Positions 1-8,603 of a stretch of DNA of 64,000 bases are shown piece after piece; positions within the stretch are counted from its first letter, which is position 1, and each line of letters opens with the position of its first letter. A program made the position numbers and the translations under genes. Source of the DNA: Bradyrhizobium sp. CCGB12 (GTDB taxonomy: Bacteria; Pseudomonadota; Alphaproteobacteria; Rhizobiales; Xanthobacteraceae). A model generated the notes under the pieces. That model saw only the letters and a list, made by a program, of their open reading frames with translations, had not been told where the DNA came from and made no database searches. The DNA lies in the NCBI RefSeq assembly GCF_024199845.1, contig NZ_JANADO010000001.1, positions 1,116,001-1,180,000 on the forward strand. The letters are read 5' to 3'.

Positions 1-1413
1 CACGCCCAGGTAGTTGTCCCGGAACGTCCCGTTCTGCTCGGGGTCGAGCACCTCCAGCATCGCGGCGGAGGGGTCGCCCTGCACGCCGCGGCCCATCTTG
101 TCGATCTCGTCCAGCATCATGACGCAGTTCCTCGCGCCAGCCTTCTTGATGCCCTGGATGATGTTGCCGGGCAGGGCGCCGATATAGGTACGCCGGTGAC
201 CGCGGATCTCGGCCTCGTCATGCACCCCGCCCAGGCTCACGCGCACGAAGGGGCGATCCATCGCGCGTGCGATGGACTGGCCGAGCGAGGTTTTGCCGAC
301 GCCGGGCGGGCCGACGAAGCACAGGATCGGGGCCTTGCCCTGCGGGGCGAGCTTGCGCACCGCCAGATATTCGATGATCCGGCCCTTGATCTTCTCCAGG
401 CCGAAATGATCGGCATCGAGGATACGGCGCGCCTCCTTGATGTCGATCGGCTTCTCCGCGGGCAGCGCCCAGGGCAGCTCGATCAGCCAGTCGAGATAGG
501 TGCGGACCATGCCGGCTTCTCCGGCGGCCTCGGGCATGCGTTCGTAGCGGCGCAGCTCCTTCTTGGCGTGCGCGTCCGCCTCGGGCGGCATGTTGGCCTT
601 GGCGATCGCAGCCGTCAGCTCGGCGACCTCGGCCGCCTTGCCGTCGCCTTCGCCGAGCTGGCGCTGAATGGTCGCCATCTGCTCGCGCAGGATCGCCTCG
701 CGCTGCCGCTCGTCGAAAGAGGCCTTGGTCTTCTGGCCGATTTCGTTGGAGATGCGCAGCACCTCCAGCCGTTCGGCCAGGTGCTTCGACACCTTCTCGA
801 CGCGCAAGGCGAGGTCGATGGTCTCCAGCACCTCCTGCTTGTCCTGCGGCTTGATGTCCATGAACGAGGTCGCGAGGTCAGCCAGCGCGCCGGGCGCGCT
901 GGTGCTCTGGAACATCGCCACCAGCTCGGGCGGTGCCTGCGGCAGCAGCTCGATCGCCTCGATGGCCTGGCGCTGCAGGTTCAGCGCGCGGGCCTCGATT
1001 TCGGGCGAGGTCGTGGTCGGCTCAGGAATCTGCTGGAAGCGCGCGGCCAGGAACGGCGTCCCCGGCAGGAAGTCGAGGATGCGCGCACGCTGCACGCCCT
1101 GGCAGACGATGTGATGGGTGCCGTCGGGTGCCGTGATGTAGCGCACGATATTGGCGATGGTCGCAACACGATAGAGGTCGTCCGGCCCGGGCTCCTCGAT
1201 CTCGGGGCTGCGCTGCAGGACGATGCCGACCGGCCGCTGCTCGCGCAGCGCCTGCTGTGCCGCGGCGATGGACTTCGCCCGGCCGATCGCGATCGGCGCG
1301 ATGGCGCCGGGAAACAGCACCATCTCGCGCACGGGGATGATGATCAGTGCGTCTTCGGGGATCTTCACGTCGGACTCTGTAGAATTGGTCTGTGCGTTCT
1401 GTTCGGTGGCCAT
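1..1413 (-). CDS. lon: ATP-dependent protease Lon, N-terminal part (cut by window edge)
   Basis: ATP-dependent cytoplasmic serine protease that degrades misfolded and short-lived regulatory proteins. The 471 codons visible from the ATG at 1413 hold the Lon substrate-binding domain (about residues 20-220), a helical linker, and the first half of the AAA+ module. Walker A (GPPGVGKTS) is at about residue 367 and Walker B (MMLDEIDK) at about residue 430. The reading frame is open at base 1, so the sensor regions and the Ser-Lys protease domain lie outside the window. The start codon is 8 bp after the stop of the upstream Hsp20 gene, so the two are probably co-transcribed. Family assignment is firm; whether this is the only Lon of the genome cannot be seen. 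Confidence 0.96.
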   Translation of the reverse strand, partial: MATEQNAQTNSTESDVKIPEDALIIIPVREMVLFPGAIAPIAIGRAKSIAAAQQALREQRPVGIVLQRSPEIEEPGPDDLYRVATIANIVRYITAPDGTHHIVCQGVQRARILDFLPGTPFLAARFQQIPEPTTTSPEIEARALNLQRQAIEAIELLPQAPPELVAMFQSTSAPGALADLATSFMDIKPQDKQEVLETIDLALRVEKVSKHLAERLEVLRISNEIGQKTKASFDERQREAILREQMATIQRQLGEGDGKAAEVAELTAAIAKANMPPEADAHAKKELRRYERMPEAAGEAGMVRTYLDWLIELPWALPAEKPIDIKEARRILDADHFGLEKIKGRIIEYLAVRKLAPQGKAPILCFVGPPGVGKTSLGQSIARAMDRPFVRVSLGGVHDEAEIRGHRRTYIGALPGNIIQGIKKAGARNCVMMLDEIDKMGRGVQGDPSAAMLEVLDPEQNGTFRDNYLGV

Positions 1414-1421
1414 GATCGACC

Positions 1422-1805
1422 TCAGGATTTGGCGAGGCGCAGTGCGACGCAGCCGTCCATCACGAAGCGGCTGATGGCGTAGCGGCCAATGGGCAATGCA
1501 ATGCGGCGCTCAAAACGCCCCTGCGGCAGCTCGAGCCGGTGGATGCGGGCGTTGCGAAGCTCCGGCGGAAGGGTGCGCTGGCCGGAGATGACGAGCACGC
1601 CGTCATGGATCACCGTCTCGACATTGTCAGGATTGACGCCGGGGAGCGCGACCAGGATCAGGAGCTCATGCTCGGTCTCGAGCACGTCGATCGGCGGCTC
1701 CCAGCAGGCTTCCTGGCGGCCGAACTGCTGGCGCAGCCGTTCGGCGCGGGTCAGCTGGTCCAGGGCTTCGGACAGCATCCAGTCGAGGGGATTTTTGGGT
1801 TGCAT
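1422..1805 (-). CDS. Hsp20/alpha-crystallin family small heat-shock protein
   Basis: Holdase chaperone that binds unfolding proteins in the cytoplasm. The 127-residue product has a short helical N-terminus and an alpha-crystallin beta-sandwich from about residue 35, with the usual block LVALPGVNPDNVE and the LPIGRY region near the end. It is short for the family, and I see no clear C-terminal I-x-I anchoring motif, so oligomerisation may differ from classical sHsps. It is the first gene of a probable two-gene unit with lon, 8 bp apart, pairing a holdase with a protease for the same damaged substrates. Start is the ATG at 1805. Confidence 0.88.
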   Translation of the reverse strand: MQPKNPLDWMLSEALDQLTRAERLRQQFGRQEACWEPPIDVLETEHELLILVALPGVNPDNVETVIHDGVLVISGQRTLPPELRNARIHRLELPQGRFERRIALPIGRYAISRFVMDGCVALRLAKS

Positions 1806-1928
1806 GGCAAGACTCGGGCAAGGCGCTGCGGTTGGAAAGCGAGGATATGGGGGCGGTTCCCCGGAAATCCAGCGTACATCCAGGACATGCCTGCCTCAAC
1901 CGGAGCAGGCCTTGCAGCCCAACGCATC

Positions 1929-1955
1929 GGCGCCGCGGACATGTTCCGCGGCGCC
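1929..1955. terminator. GC-rich perfect stem-loop between hsp20 and the DUF892 gene
   Basis: Perfect 11-bp inverted repeat (GGCGCCGCGGA with its complement) around a 5-nt loop, 30 bp after the stop of the minus-strand DUF892 gene. It could end that transcript, but no T-run follows in the minus direction, so it is either a weak terminator or an RNA-stabilising hairpin. The rest of the 179-bp gap should hold the hsp20 promoter; I saw no clear heat-shock promoter or CIRCE element. Confidence 0.45.
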
Positions 1956-1984
1956 GCCAGCAACAATTCACCTCACGCACGGCA

Positions 1985-2551
1985 TCAGGCCGCGGCGCGG
2001 TACTCGTCTTCCGCTTCGAGGTTGATCACGGAGGTCGCGAGCTCAGTCAGCGCGTGATCGGTCGCCTCTTCCTCGTCCAGCGTCTCCTGAAGCAGCCTTG
2101 CGGCGTCCTCCATGCCGAGCTCCTCGGCCCAGGTGCGCAGCGTGCCGTAGCGGGATATCTCGTAGTGCTCGACCGCCTGCGCCGCGGCGAGCAGGCCGGC
2201 GTCGAGGGCAGGCGCGTTCTTGAACTCCTTCATGATCTCGGCGCCCTCGTCGGTGATACCGTTGATCGCCTCACAGGGCTTGCCGCGCGCGGGCTTGCCC
2301 AGCATCCTGAAGATCTGGTCAAGCCGTTTGACCTGGCCCTGCGTCTCGCGCAGATGCTTGTTGAAGGCCGCTGCTAGATCCTTCGAGTGTGCGGCCTTGG
2401 CCATCTTGGGCAGCGTCTTGATGATCTTGTTCTCGGCGAAATAGATGTCCTTCAGCGTTTCCAGAAACAGGTCGCTGAGCATCTTCGGCGCCTGACGCGG
2501 GCGGCGCGCCGCGGTCTTCTTGGTTGTGCGTTTCTTCGCTCGTTTAGCCAT
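1985..2551 (-). CDS. DUF892 (YciE/YciF-type) ferritin-like protein
   Basis: 188 residues. A Lys/Arg-rich N-terminal tail (about 22 residues with three KK/RR clusters) precedes a four-helix ferritin-like domain. Motifs seen are LFLETLKDIYFAENKI, HLRETQGQVKRL, AVEHYEISRYG and LDEEEATDHALTELA. The Glu/His residues in these helices match the di-metal ligands of the YciF family, which is linked to stress responses in enterobacteria; the reaction is unknown. The basic tail resembles those of nucleic-acid-binding proteins, which is an inference only. Start is the ATG at 2551. It stands alone, with a hairpin after its stop. Confidence 0.88.
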   Translation of the reverse strand: MAKRAKKRTTKKTAARRPRQAPKMLSDLFLETLKDIYFAENKIIKTLPKMAKAAHSKDLAAAFNKHLRETQGQVKRLDQIFRMLGKPARGKPCEAINGITDEGAEIMKEFKNAPALDAGLLAAAQAVEHYEISRYGTLRTWAEELGMEDAARLLQETLDEEEATDHALTELATSVINLEAEDEYRAAA

Positions 2552-2663
2552 ACATCCTCCTCTTGAGGCGACACGGGAAGGCGTCTCCTTCCTCGATCCT
2601 CAGGCGATCAAAGCGGCTTGGAGAACGAAAGTTCCAAACTACCATTGGCGCTCGCAGCGACGC

Positions 2664-2870
2664 TCAGGTCGGACGCTTGTAGGGATCTTCCTGGCGTTGC
2701 CGCGCCTCGGTGTTGCGGTCGAGCTGCGCACGTTCGGCGCGCCGCAGGTGCCCGGCCTTCATCACGCCATAGGCGAGGGCCGCGCCGAGCAGGAAAGCGC
2801 CGATGAACCAGAGCCAGAGCAGGTTGGCCGAGAGCTGGCCGAGCAGCATTCCGATTCCACTGTCGCTCAT
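2664..2870 (-). CDS. Small single-pass membrane protein, unknown function
   Basis: 68 residues with one hydrophobic segment (about residues 13-38, LLWLWFIGAFLLGAALAYGVM) followed by a charged tail rich in Arg, Glu and Gln (RRAERAQLDRNTEARQRQED). The charge pattern suggests the tail stays in the cytoplasm. I recognise no family. It is divergently oriented to the MarC gene 89 bp away and may share its control region. Real-gene status rests on the clean TM-plus-tail pattern and its position between convincing genes. Confidence 0.6.
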   Translation of the reverse strand: MSDSGIGMLLGQLSANLLWLWFIGAFLLGAALAYGVMKAGHLRRAERAQLDRNTEARQRQEDPYKRPT

Positions 2871-2959
2871 TGATCGTCTCCGATGATTTGCAAAACGGCT
2901 CTGCCGGGCTAAGTCAGTCCGCCAGCCATCGTTCCTGCGTCCAAGGAGCCCACCGAGAC

Positions 2960-3586
2960 ATGATCGACTTCACACTGTCGGCCTTCGTGACGCTGCTGCT
3001 GGTGGTCGATCCCGTCGGCCTCGCGCCGGCCTTCCTGGCCGCCACCGGCGGCATGCCCGACAAGGTCAAGCGGACGATCGCGTTGCGGGCGCCGCTGATC
3101 GCCGCCTCGATCCTGGTCGTGATCGCGCTGGTCGGAAACTGGCTGCTCCGCCAGCTCGGGATCGGCATCCCCGCCTTCCAGATCGCCGGCGGGCTGCTGC
3201 TGTTCGGCGTCTCGTACCAGATGATCTTCGGCGACCGTCCGCATCGCGAGGCTCGGGAGGCCGACAAGGCCACATCGGAGCACGCCTCCGATGTCGCGGT
3301 GTTTCCACTGGCCATTCCCATGATGGCTGGCCCCGGCGCGATCGCGACCACGCTGCTGCTGGCGGGCGATGCCGGCTATGGGGCGAGGCTCGCGATCATC
3401 ATCGCGGTGGTGATCTCGGTGTGCCTGCTCTGCATGCTGTGCTTCGTCTCAGCTCACCTGATCGCCCGCACCCTCGGACGCACCGGAAATGCCGTACTCT
3501 CGCGCGTGCTCGGCATGCTACTCGCCGCCTATTCGGTGCAGTTCGTGATCAACGGATTTGCGGCCGTCCGGGCGAGCCTGTCGTAA
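2960..3586 (+). CDS. MarC family integral membrane protein
   Basis: 208 residues, six predicted hydrophobic segments. MarC features are the N-terminal LLLVVDPVGLAPAFLA, the mid-protein FGVSYQMIFGD and AIPMMAGPGAIATTLLL, where the P-x-MAGPGAI block is diagnostic. The biochemical role is unsettled; the early link to multiple antibiotic resistance has not held up. The reading frame is open 90 nt further upstream, but the ATG at 2960 is chosen because hydrophobic MarC sequence begins immediately there. No partner gene is evident. Confidence 0.87.
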   Translation: MIDFTLSAFVTLLLVVDPVGLAPAFLAATGGMPDKVKRTIALRAPLIAASILVVIALVGNWLLRQLGIGIPAFQIAGGLLLFGVSYQMIFGDRPHREAREADKATSEHASDVAVFPLAIPMMAGPGAIATTLLLAGDAGYGARLAIIIAVVISVCLLCMLCFVSAHLIARTLGRTGNAVLSRVLGMLLAAYSVQFVINGFAAVRASLS

Positions 3587-3754
3587 GAGTGCGACAATCT
3601 GGTAATTTATTGATTCTACGGTCTATTTCGAGGAATCGCGGATCTGTCAGCAAGACGGCACATGATCGGGTCGCTTTCGCTTGCACTGCGGCATTGCTTT
3701 GACGTACTCCCCCCTGACAAACGTCCATCGCCAAGAAGCCGAGAAAAAATCAAG

Positions 3755-3937
3755 ATGTCGATGACAGCGGACGAGCTCGACAAGAGACAGGCGATCATCG
3801 ACGCCTGCCGCCGCACGAACGCGCTCGGCGTCAACCAGGGCACCTCCGGCAAGATCAGTGTCCCGCCGCTGCTCTCCGGCGCCGAGATCGAGCGGGTCTC
3901 CCGGCGCATGGCCGGCTACGGCCTGGCGGAAGGGTAG
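3755..3937 (+). pseudogene. Class II aldolase remnant: N- and C-terminal ends joined, middle deleted
   Basis: The 60-residue frame opens with the typical start of class II aldolase/adducin proteins (ACRRTNALGVNQGTSGKIS), the beginning of the fold that binds phosphate and metal. After about residue 36 it jumps to ERVSRRMAGYGLAEG, which resembles the extreme C-terminus of the same family. About 150 residues, including all metal-binding histidines, are missing, so the product cannot be an aldolase. The reading frame is kept across the junction and an ATG is present, so a short peptide could be made. Family identity is moderately sure; the deletion is inferred from family length. Confidence 0.6.
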
Positions 3938-4000
3938 GGCGGGCAGAAGGTGTTCGTACGGATCAGACGTCTCGTCGATCGCAAGGGGACGAACCGCACC

Positions 4001-5737
4001 ATGGTTCGGCTGCGCGCCCTGCTGCGCAGCAACGAGTTCTACCTGATCCCTCTCGCGCTCGTGATCGGCACGCTCGCGGGCGCGGTGGTGACGCTGATGG
4101 CCCACATCGCCCAAATCGCGCATGTGGTGATTTACGGAATTCCCGTTGATGTCCACTTGTCGGCTCACGCGTATGTCAGCCCCTGGGCGGCGCTGATCGC
4201 GCCTGCGCTTGGCGGGCTCGCGCTCGGCATCATGGAATGGTCGCGGCGGCGCATGAAGATCTCGAACGCCGTCGACCCGATCGAGGCGAACGCGTTGCGC
4301 GGCGGCAATCTGTCGATGCGGGACAGCGTGGTGGTGTCGAGCCAGACCCTGATCTCCAACGGCTGCGGCGCCTCGGTCGGCCTCGAGGCCGGCTATACCC
4401 AGATCGGCTCGGGTATCGCCTCGCTGCTCGGCAAGTTCTTCAATCTGCGCCGCAACGATCTGCGCCTGATGGTCGGCTGCGGCGCTGCCGCCGCGATCGC
4501 GGCGGCGTTCGGCGCGCCGATCACGGGCGCCTTCTACGCCTGCGAGCTCATCGTCGGCGTCTATTCGGTCGGCAGCGCCGCGCCGATCCTGGCGGCCTCG
4601 CTCGCGGGCGCCCTGACCGCGCAATGGCTCGGCGGCGCGCCGTACTCGCTGGAGATACCGAAGGTCAGCGCCGTCGGCGTCGAGCAATACCTGGCCCTGA
4701 TCGGGCTCGCCCTCGTCACCAGCGGCGTCGGCATCGCCGTGATGCGCTCCTCGTCGATGTTCGAGCGCCTGTTCGCATGGATGCCGGTCTGGCTGCGTCC
4801 GGTGATCGGCGGCCTCATCGTCGGCAGTTTCGCCATCGTCACGCCGCAGGTACTGGCAGCCGGCCACGGCGCCATGGTGCTCGATCTCTTCCACGAGATG
4901 ACGATCGGCCTGATCGCGCTGATCATCGCCCTGAAGGTGACGGCCTGCCTGATCTCGCTGGCCTCGGGCTTTCGCGGCGGCCTGTTCTTCGCCTCGCTGT
5001 TCGTCGGCAGCCTGATCGGAAAGTTCTTCGCCGCGGTGCTGCTTCTGATCAGTCCGAATTTCGTGATCGATCCGCTGGTGGCGATGCTGACGGGCATGGC
5101 GACGCTCGGTGTCGCCGTCGTCGGCGGTCCCCTCACCATGTCGTTCCTCGTGCTCGAGATGACCCGCAATGTCGACGTTACCGCCGTGGTGCTGGCTGGC
5201 TGCATCGTCACCTCGATCTGCGTCCGCTTCATGTTCGGCCACTCCTTCTCGACCTGGCGCCTGCATCTGCGCGGCGAGACCATTCGCAGCGCCAACGACG
5301 TCGGCTGGCTGCGCAATCTCACCGTCGAACGCTTGATGCGCTCCGACGTCGGTAAGGTGCCGTCGACCACGACGATCGCCGCGGTCCGCCGCGAATTCGC
5401 GCTGGGCTCGCGGCCGGGCGTCGTCATCGTCAACAATGCCGACGAATATGTCGGTCTCGTCCTGCTGCCCGATTTGTTCTCCAGCGACCTCGACACCATC
5501 GCCGACGATATCCAGGTGATCGAGCTTGCCCGCCTGATCGACATCGTGCTGATCCCGGAAATGAACGTGAAGTCGGCGATGGCGGTGTTCGACGAGGCCG
5601 AAGCCGAGATGCTGGCGGTGGTCGATTCCACCGACAGCCGCAAGGTGGTCGGCTTCCTCACCGAGAACTTCGTCCGCCGCCGCTATGTCGAGGAAATCGA
5701 CAAGGCGACGCGCGGCGTGTTGGGCGCGCTGTCTTAA
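4001..5737 (+). CDS. ClC-type chloride channel/antiporter with C-terminal CBS region
   Basis: 578 residues. The ClC membrane domain covers about residues 1-430 and a cytosolic CBS-pair region about 445-575. The gating glutamate segment is present as SVGLEAGYTQ, and GAAAAIAAAFGAPITGAFYACE is the conserved helix after it. The usual selectivity motif GSGIP is replaced by a stretch around AVDPIEAN, and the GxFxP block by SGFRGGLFFAS, so the protein belongs to a non-canonical ClC branch and ion preference cannot be assigned. The frame also opens at a GTG at 3950; the ATG at 4001 is preferred because it follows AAGGGGAC and begins close to the first membrane helix. It lies just after the aldolase remnant. 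Confidence 0.9.
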   Translation: MVRLRALLRSNEFYLIPLALVIGTLAGAVVTLMAHIAQIAHVVIYGIPVDVHLSAHAYVSPWAALIAPALGGLALGIMEWSRRRMKISNAVDPIEANALRGGNLSMRDSVVVSSQTLISNGCGASVGLEAGYTQIGSGIASLLGKFFNLRRNDLRLMVGCGAAAAIAAAFGAPITGAFYACELIVGVYSVGSAAPILAASLAGALTAQWLGGAPYSLEIPKVSAVGVEQYLALIGLALVTSGVGIAVMRSSSMFERLFAWMPVWLRPVIGGLIVGSFAIVTPQVLAAGHGAMVLDLFHEMTIGLIALIIALKVTACLISLASGFRGGLFFASLFVGSLIGKFFAAVLLLISPNFVIDPLVAMLTGMATLGVAVVGGPLTMSFLVLEMTRNVDVTAVVLAGCIVTSICVRFMFGHSFSTWRLHLRGETIRSANDVGWLRNLTVERLMRSDVGKVPSTTTIAAVRREFALGSRPGVVIVNNADEYVGLVLLPDLFSSDLDTIADDIQVIELARLIDIVLIPEMNVKSAMAVFDEAEAEMLAVVDSTDSRKVVGFLTENFVRRRYVEEIDKATRGVLGALS

Positions 5738-6976
5738 TCACTCCAGCTGATCGACCTCGCGCAGCGCCGGGAACAGCTTCATCCAGAGCAGCGCGATCGC
5801 GATGGTGCCGATCCCGCCGAGTGCCGCCGCCGGCATCGCGCCGAGCAGGGCCGCCGCCATGCCGCTCTCGAATTCGCCAAGCTGATTCGAGGCGTTGATG
5901 AAGAGGAAGTTGACGGCGCCGACGCGGCCGCGCATCGCATCCGGTGTCGAAAGCTGTACCAGCGCGACGCGGACCACGACGCTGATCGTGTCGGCTGCGC
6001 CCATCGCGGCAAGCGCGACGATCGAGATCCAGATGTTTTTCGACTGCGCGAACACGATGGTCGCGAGCCCGAAGGCGATCACCGCCTGGAACATTCGCAG
6101 GCCCGCGCGCCGTGTGATCGGATGGCGCGCGATCACAGCGGTCATCAAGAGCGCGCCGACCGCAGGCGCGGCACGCATCACGCCGAGCGCCCACGGCCCG
6201 GCCTGCAAGATATCCTTAGCATAGATCGGCAGCAGCGCGGTGGCACCGCCGAGCAGGACCGCGAACAGATCGAGTGAGATCGTGCCGAGGATCGCGGGAT
6301 TGCTGCGGACGAAATGCAGGCCGGCGAACAGGCCGTCGACACCTTCGTGTTCGGAAGGCGCGGCGCGTTCGACCCGGATCAGGCCGCTGAGGCCGCACGC
6401 GATCAGCGACAGCACGGCCATCAAAACGAACGGCGCGCCTGGTGAGATGGCGTAAGCGAGCCCGCCAACGGCCGGACCGCCAATGGCCGCGACCTGCCAG
6501 GTGCCGGTCGATAGCGCGGTCGCTCGTTGCAGCATGCCTTCCGGTGCGACGGCCGGCAGCAGCGCCGACGAGGCGGGACTCTCGAAGGCGCCGCAGAGAC
6601 CGAACACGCTGAGCACGATGAATATCTCGGGCGCGGTGAGTGTCCCCATCAGCAGTCGCACCGCGAGATAACCGGCGGCGAGGCCTTGCGTCAGCTCGCA
6701 GAGCTGGACGATGCGCCTGCGGTCGTGGCGGTCGGCCGCATGTCCGGCGACAAAGACGAGCAGCGCGCTCGGAATGAACTGCACGAGACCGGCAAGGCCG
6801 AGATAGAGGGCGCTGCCGGTCAGCGCGTAGATCTGCCAGCCCACAGCGACGGTAGCGACCTGATAGGAGAATTCCGACAGGGTTCGCGAGGCGATGTAGA
6901 GCAGCAGCGGAGGATGTCGCGACAGCGAGACGGGAGAGGTGAGAAGTGTGGAAGCCTGGTCCAAGGTGGTGAGCAA
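5738..6976 (-). CDS. Major facilitator superfamily exporter (EntS/DHA3-like)
   Basis: 412 residues with about 12 hydrophobic segments. The loop 2-3 motif is seen as GHAADRHDRRRIV, typical of the DHA3 drug/siderophore exporter branch, and the central block CGAFESPASSALLPAV also fits it. The substrate is unknown. The frame has no ATG or GTG near its start: the first usable codon after an in-frame stop is TTG at 6976, and the first helix follows at about residue 22, so TTG is accepted with reserve. It is convergent with the ClC gene, directly abutting its stop codon. Confidence 0.87.
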   Translation of the reverse strand: MLTTLDQASTLLTSPVSLSRHPPLLLYIASRTLSEFSYQVATVAVGWQIYALTGSALYLGLAGLVQFIPSALLVFVAGHAADRHDRRRIVQLCELTQGLAAGYLAVRLLMGTLTAPEIFIVLSVFGLCGAFESPASSALLPAVAPEGMLQRATALSTGTWQVAAIGGPAVGGLAYAISPGAPFVLMAVLSLIACGLSGLIRVERAAPSEHEGVDGLFAGLHFVRSNPAILGTISLDLFAVLLGGATALLPIYAKDILQAGPWALGVMRAAPAVGALLMTAVIARHPITRRAGLRMFQAVIAFGLATIVFAQSKNIWISIVALAAMGAADTISVVVRVALVQLSTPDAMRGRVGAVNFLFINASNQLGEFESGMAAALLGAMPAAALGGIGTIAIALLWMKLFPALREVDQLE

Positions 6977-7022
6977 TCATGGAAGCGGGACGGCGCGCGT
7001 CATGCGCCGCCGTCCGCGCCGG

Positions 7023-7280
7023 CTAGCGGCCTGGTTGAGGAGGAGACGCGACGAGGCAGGCCACGATCCGTCGGACCAGTGGCAGCACCAACAGCAGTGT
7101 GGGGAAGGCGACGAGCCATGACAGCGCCCAGGCGCCCGGCCATGTCGCCAGGAACGCCGGCGTGGCGCCGAGGCTCCGCAGCGTCGAAATGACCGACACT
7201 ACGGCCATCATGAGGATGGACAGCACGTACGGCATCACGATCGGCGCGTAGCGCGCCGGCAGTTTGCGAACCGCAATCAT
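7023..7280 (-). CDS. DUF2798 family small membrane protein
   Basis: 85 residues with two hydrophobic helices (MPYVLSILMMAVVSVISTL and WALSWLVAFPTLLLVLPLV) separated by a short loop containing W-P-G-A-W. This two-helix pattern ending in PLVRRIV is that of DUF2798 proteins, whose function is unknown. The frame is open further upstream to 7337, but that part is charged and unlike the family, so the ATG at 7280 is chosen. It lies upstream of the MFS gene in the same direction, 46 bp away, and may be co-transcribed. Confidence 0.72.
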   Translation of the reverse strand: MIAVRKLPARYAPIVMPYVLSILMMAVVSVISTLRSLGATPAFLATWPGAWALSWLVAFPTLLLVLPLVRRIVACLVASPPQPGR

Positions 7281-7576
7281 TTGATTTCTCTTGACGAAAA
7301 GGACGCGTCGATCACGGTGAACCCTGGAAAATGGCATCGATCCCGACGGCGTCGGTTGATGCGTTGGTTCACGTGAAACGCTTACGGCGACCGAAAAACG
7401 GCGCGGCTGTTCATTAACCGCTCAGGTTGGATGGTTCAAGCTGGATCTGGTCGTTCGGTTTACAATCGTTCAAGGCGTGGCAGATTGCCGCGAGCAGAAA
7501 CCATTTCGGCGTTTTGGCATTGTAGGTGGTTTGCTTATGTCGCTTTGGGCGAGAACAGAGGAAGGTCAAGATCAAG

Positions 7577-7975
7577 ATGAGTGATGGACCGATGATTTCC
7601 GCAGCCGGCCGCAACGCTGTACTGGCCGCGTTCGCAAGCCTCGCCCTGATTGCGGCCTCCGCTTCGCCGTCGGCCGCGGCGTCCTCGGTGCTGGCTGAGG
7701 CGGTATCCGGAAAGGCTGTTGCAGCTGGCCAATCCAATGTCACCGATTTCAGCGCAGCCCGACGTCGCCACTACTCTCGACGAGGGTCGAATGCCGCAGG
7801 CCTCGCCTTCATGGGCGCTGCGGCGGGCATCATTGGAGGGGTGATCGCCGAGCAGCGGCGCCAGGAGTACTACGAGAACCGCTATTATTACGGCCCGCGT
7901 CCTTACTACGGCGGCCCGGGCTATTATGGTGGCGATCCCTATTACGGCCCGCGCCAATATTACCAGCCCTATTAA
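7577..7975 (+). CDS. Secreted Tyr/Gly-rich small protein
   Basis: 132 residues. An N-terminal signal peptide (hydrophobic AVLAAFASLALIAASA, then a PSAAAS cleavage region), a second hydrophobic glycine/alanine stretch (AAGLAFMGAAAGIIGGVIA), and a low-complexity tail of about 45 residues built from YYGPRPYYGG-like units. Many alphaproteobacteria encode such exported Tyr/Gly tails; their role is unknown and may be envelope- or surface-related. The ATG at 7577 is preferred because a GAGGAAGG stretch lies about 13 nt upstream and the signal peptide follows it. A strong terminator follows the stop codon. Confidence 0.75.
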   Translation: MSDGPMISAAGRNAVLAAFASLALIAASASPSAAASSVLAEAVSGKAVAAGQSNVTDFSAARRRHYSRRGSNAAGLAFMGAAAGIIGGVIAEQRRQEYYENRYYYGPRPYYGGPGYYGGDPYYGPRQYYQPY

Positions 7976-7994
7976 ACGGGCCGTTTTCACCAGG

Positions 7995-8022
7995 AAGGGC
8001 GGTGCTCTGCACCGCCCTTTTT
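7995..8022 (+). terminator. Rho-independent terminator after the Tyr/Gly-rich gene
   Basis: Perfect 9-bp stem GGGCGGTGC/GCACCGCCC with a 3-nt loop, followed by five T residues, 19 nt after the stop codon at 7975. A textbook intrinsic terminator on the plus strand. Confidence 0.9.
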
Positions 8023-8039
8023 GTTGCTCCTGAACGCCC

Positions 8040-8126
8040 GTAGCCCGGATGGAGCGAAGCGTAGTCCGGGGCCTCTCCTTCGGAGCGCCACCTTTCCCGG
8101 ATTGTGCTGCGCTCCATCCGGGCTAC
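8040..8126. repeat. Palindromic intergenic repeat 1 (GTAGCCCGGATGGAGCG arms)
   Basis: Two perfect 17-bp inverted arms (8040-8056 and 8110-8126) around a GC-rich centre that continues as an imperfect inverted repeat (AGTCCGGG against CCCGGATT). From memory, sequences of this type recur in intergenic regions of Bradyrhizobium and Rhodopseudomonas. It is the first unit of a mosaic of different palindromes that fills the space up to the insertion sequence. Confidence 0.8.
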
Positions 8127-8603
8127 AGGTTTTCGCCCTGTGTCGCCCTCTGTCAATCTCATTACGCAAAAACATTCCACTTTACCGAAATTCGGAAATG
8201 GCGTATGTGTTTCCCATCCCGGCTCACTCTTGAGGGGCGATCTTGTGGTCGTCATGTTCGCGAGCCGGGCTTGCGGTGGACGCGGCAGCGTCGGGCGCGG
8301 AAAGCCAAGGGCAGGGCGGATTGCTCTCCGTGAGCCCCATGGCTTCGCGCGGACGGACGACGCTGTCAGGTTCGTCTCGCCCGTAAGTTTCCGGCTCCGT
8401 CGACGGGGCTGGGAAAACTGCGGCGAAATGGCGAGCCGTGCGTACGGCAAAACCGTGTGGTCCTGGCCGTCGTTGCTACGGTCAAGCTCTTGCGGATGCG
8501 GCAGTCGCGTCAACCGGCGCGGTTCCGGTGAATTCCGTGAGGGTGAGGGAGGCCAGAAGGAACTCGGCTCCCGGGAGAGCACGGCATAAGCCGTCCGACC
8601 ATC
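8127..8603. other. Gene-free stretch, part of a composite intergenic repeat
   Basis: No convincing coding region: frames on both strands are interrupted, give Arg/Ser-rich translations and lack ribosome binding sites. From memory, the sequence resembles a long non-coding repeat spread through Bradyrhizobium genomes (segments around CTTGAGGGGCGATC at 8231 and TACGGCAAAACCGTGTGGTC at 8445). A CCGAAATTCGG palindrome lies at 8185-8195. Function unknown. Confidence 0.5.

Noticed and set aside
3647..5266. 539-codon minus-strand frame opposite the ClC gene
   Set aside because: Its translation is dominated by Arg, Asp, Gln and His repeats of low complexity; the plus strand has a clear membrane protein.
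8183..8197. TACC-N7-GGAA, resembling the S24 operator motif
   Set aside because: It lies inside a dispersed non-coding repeat with no promoter or gene nearby, so it is probably coincidental.
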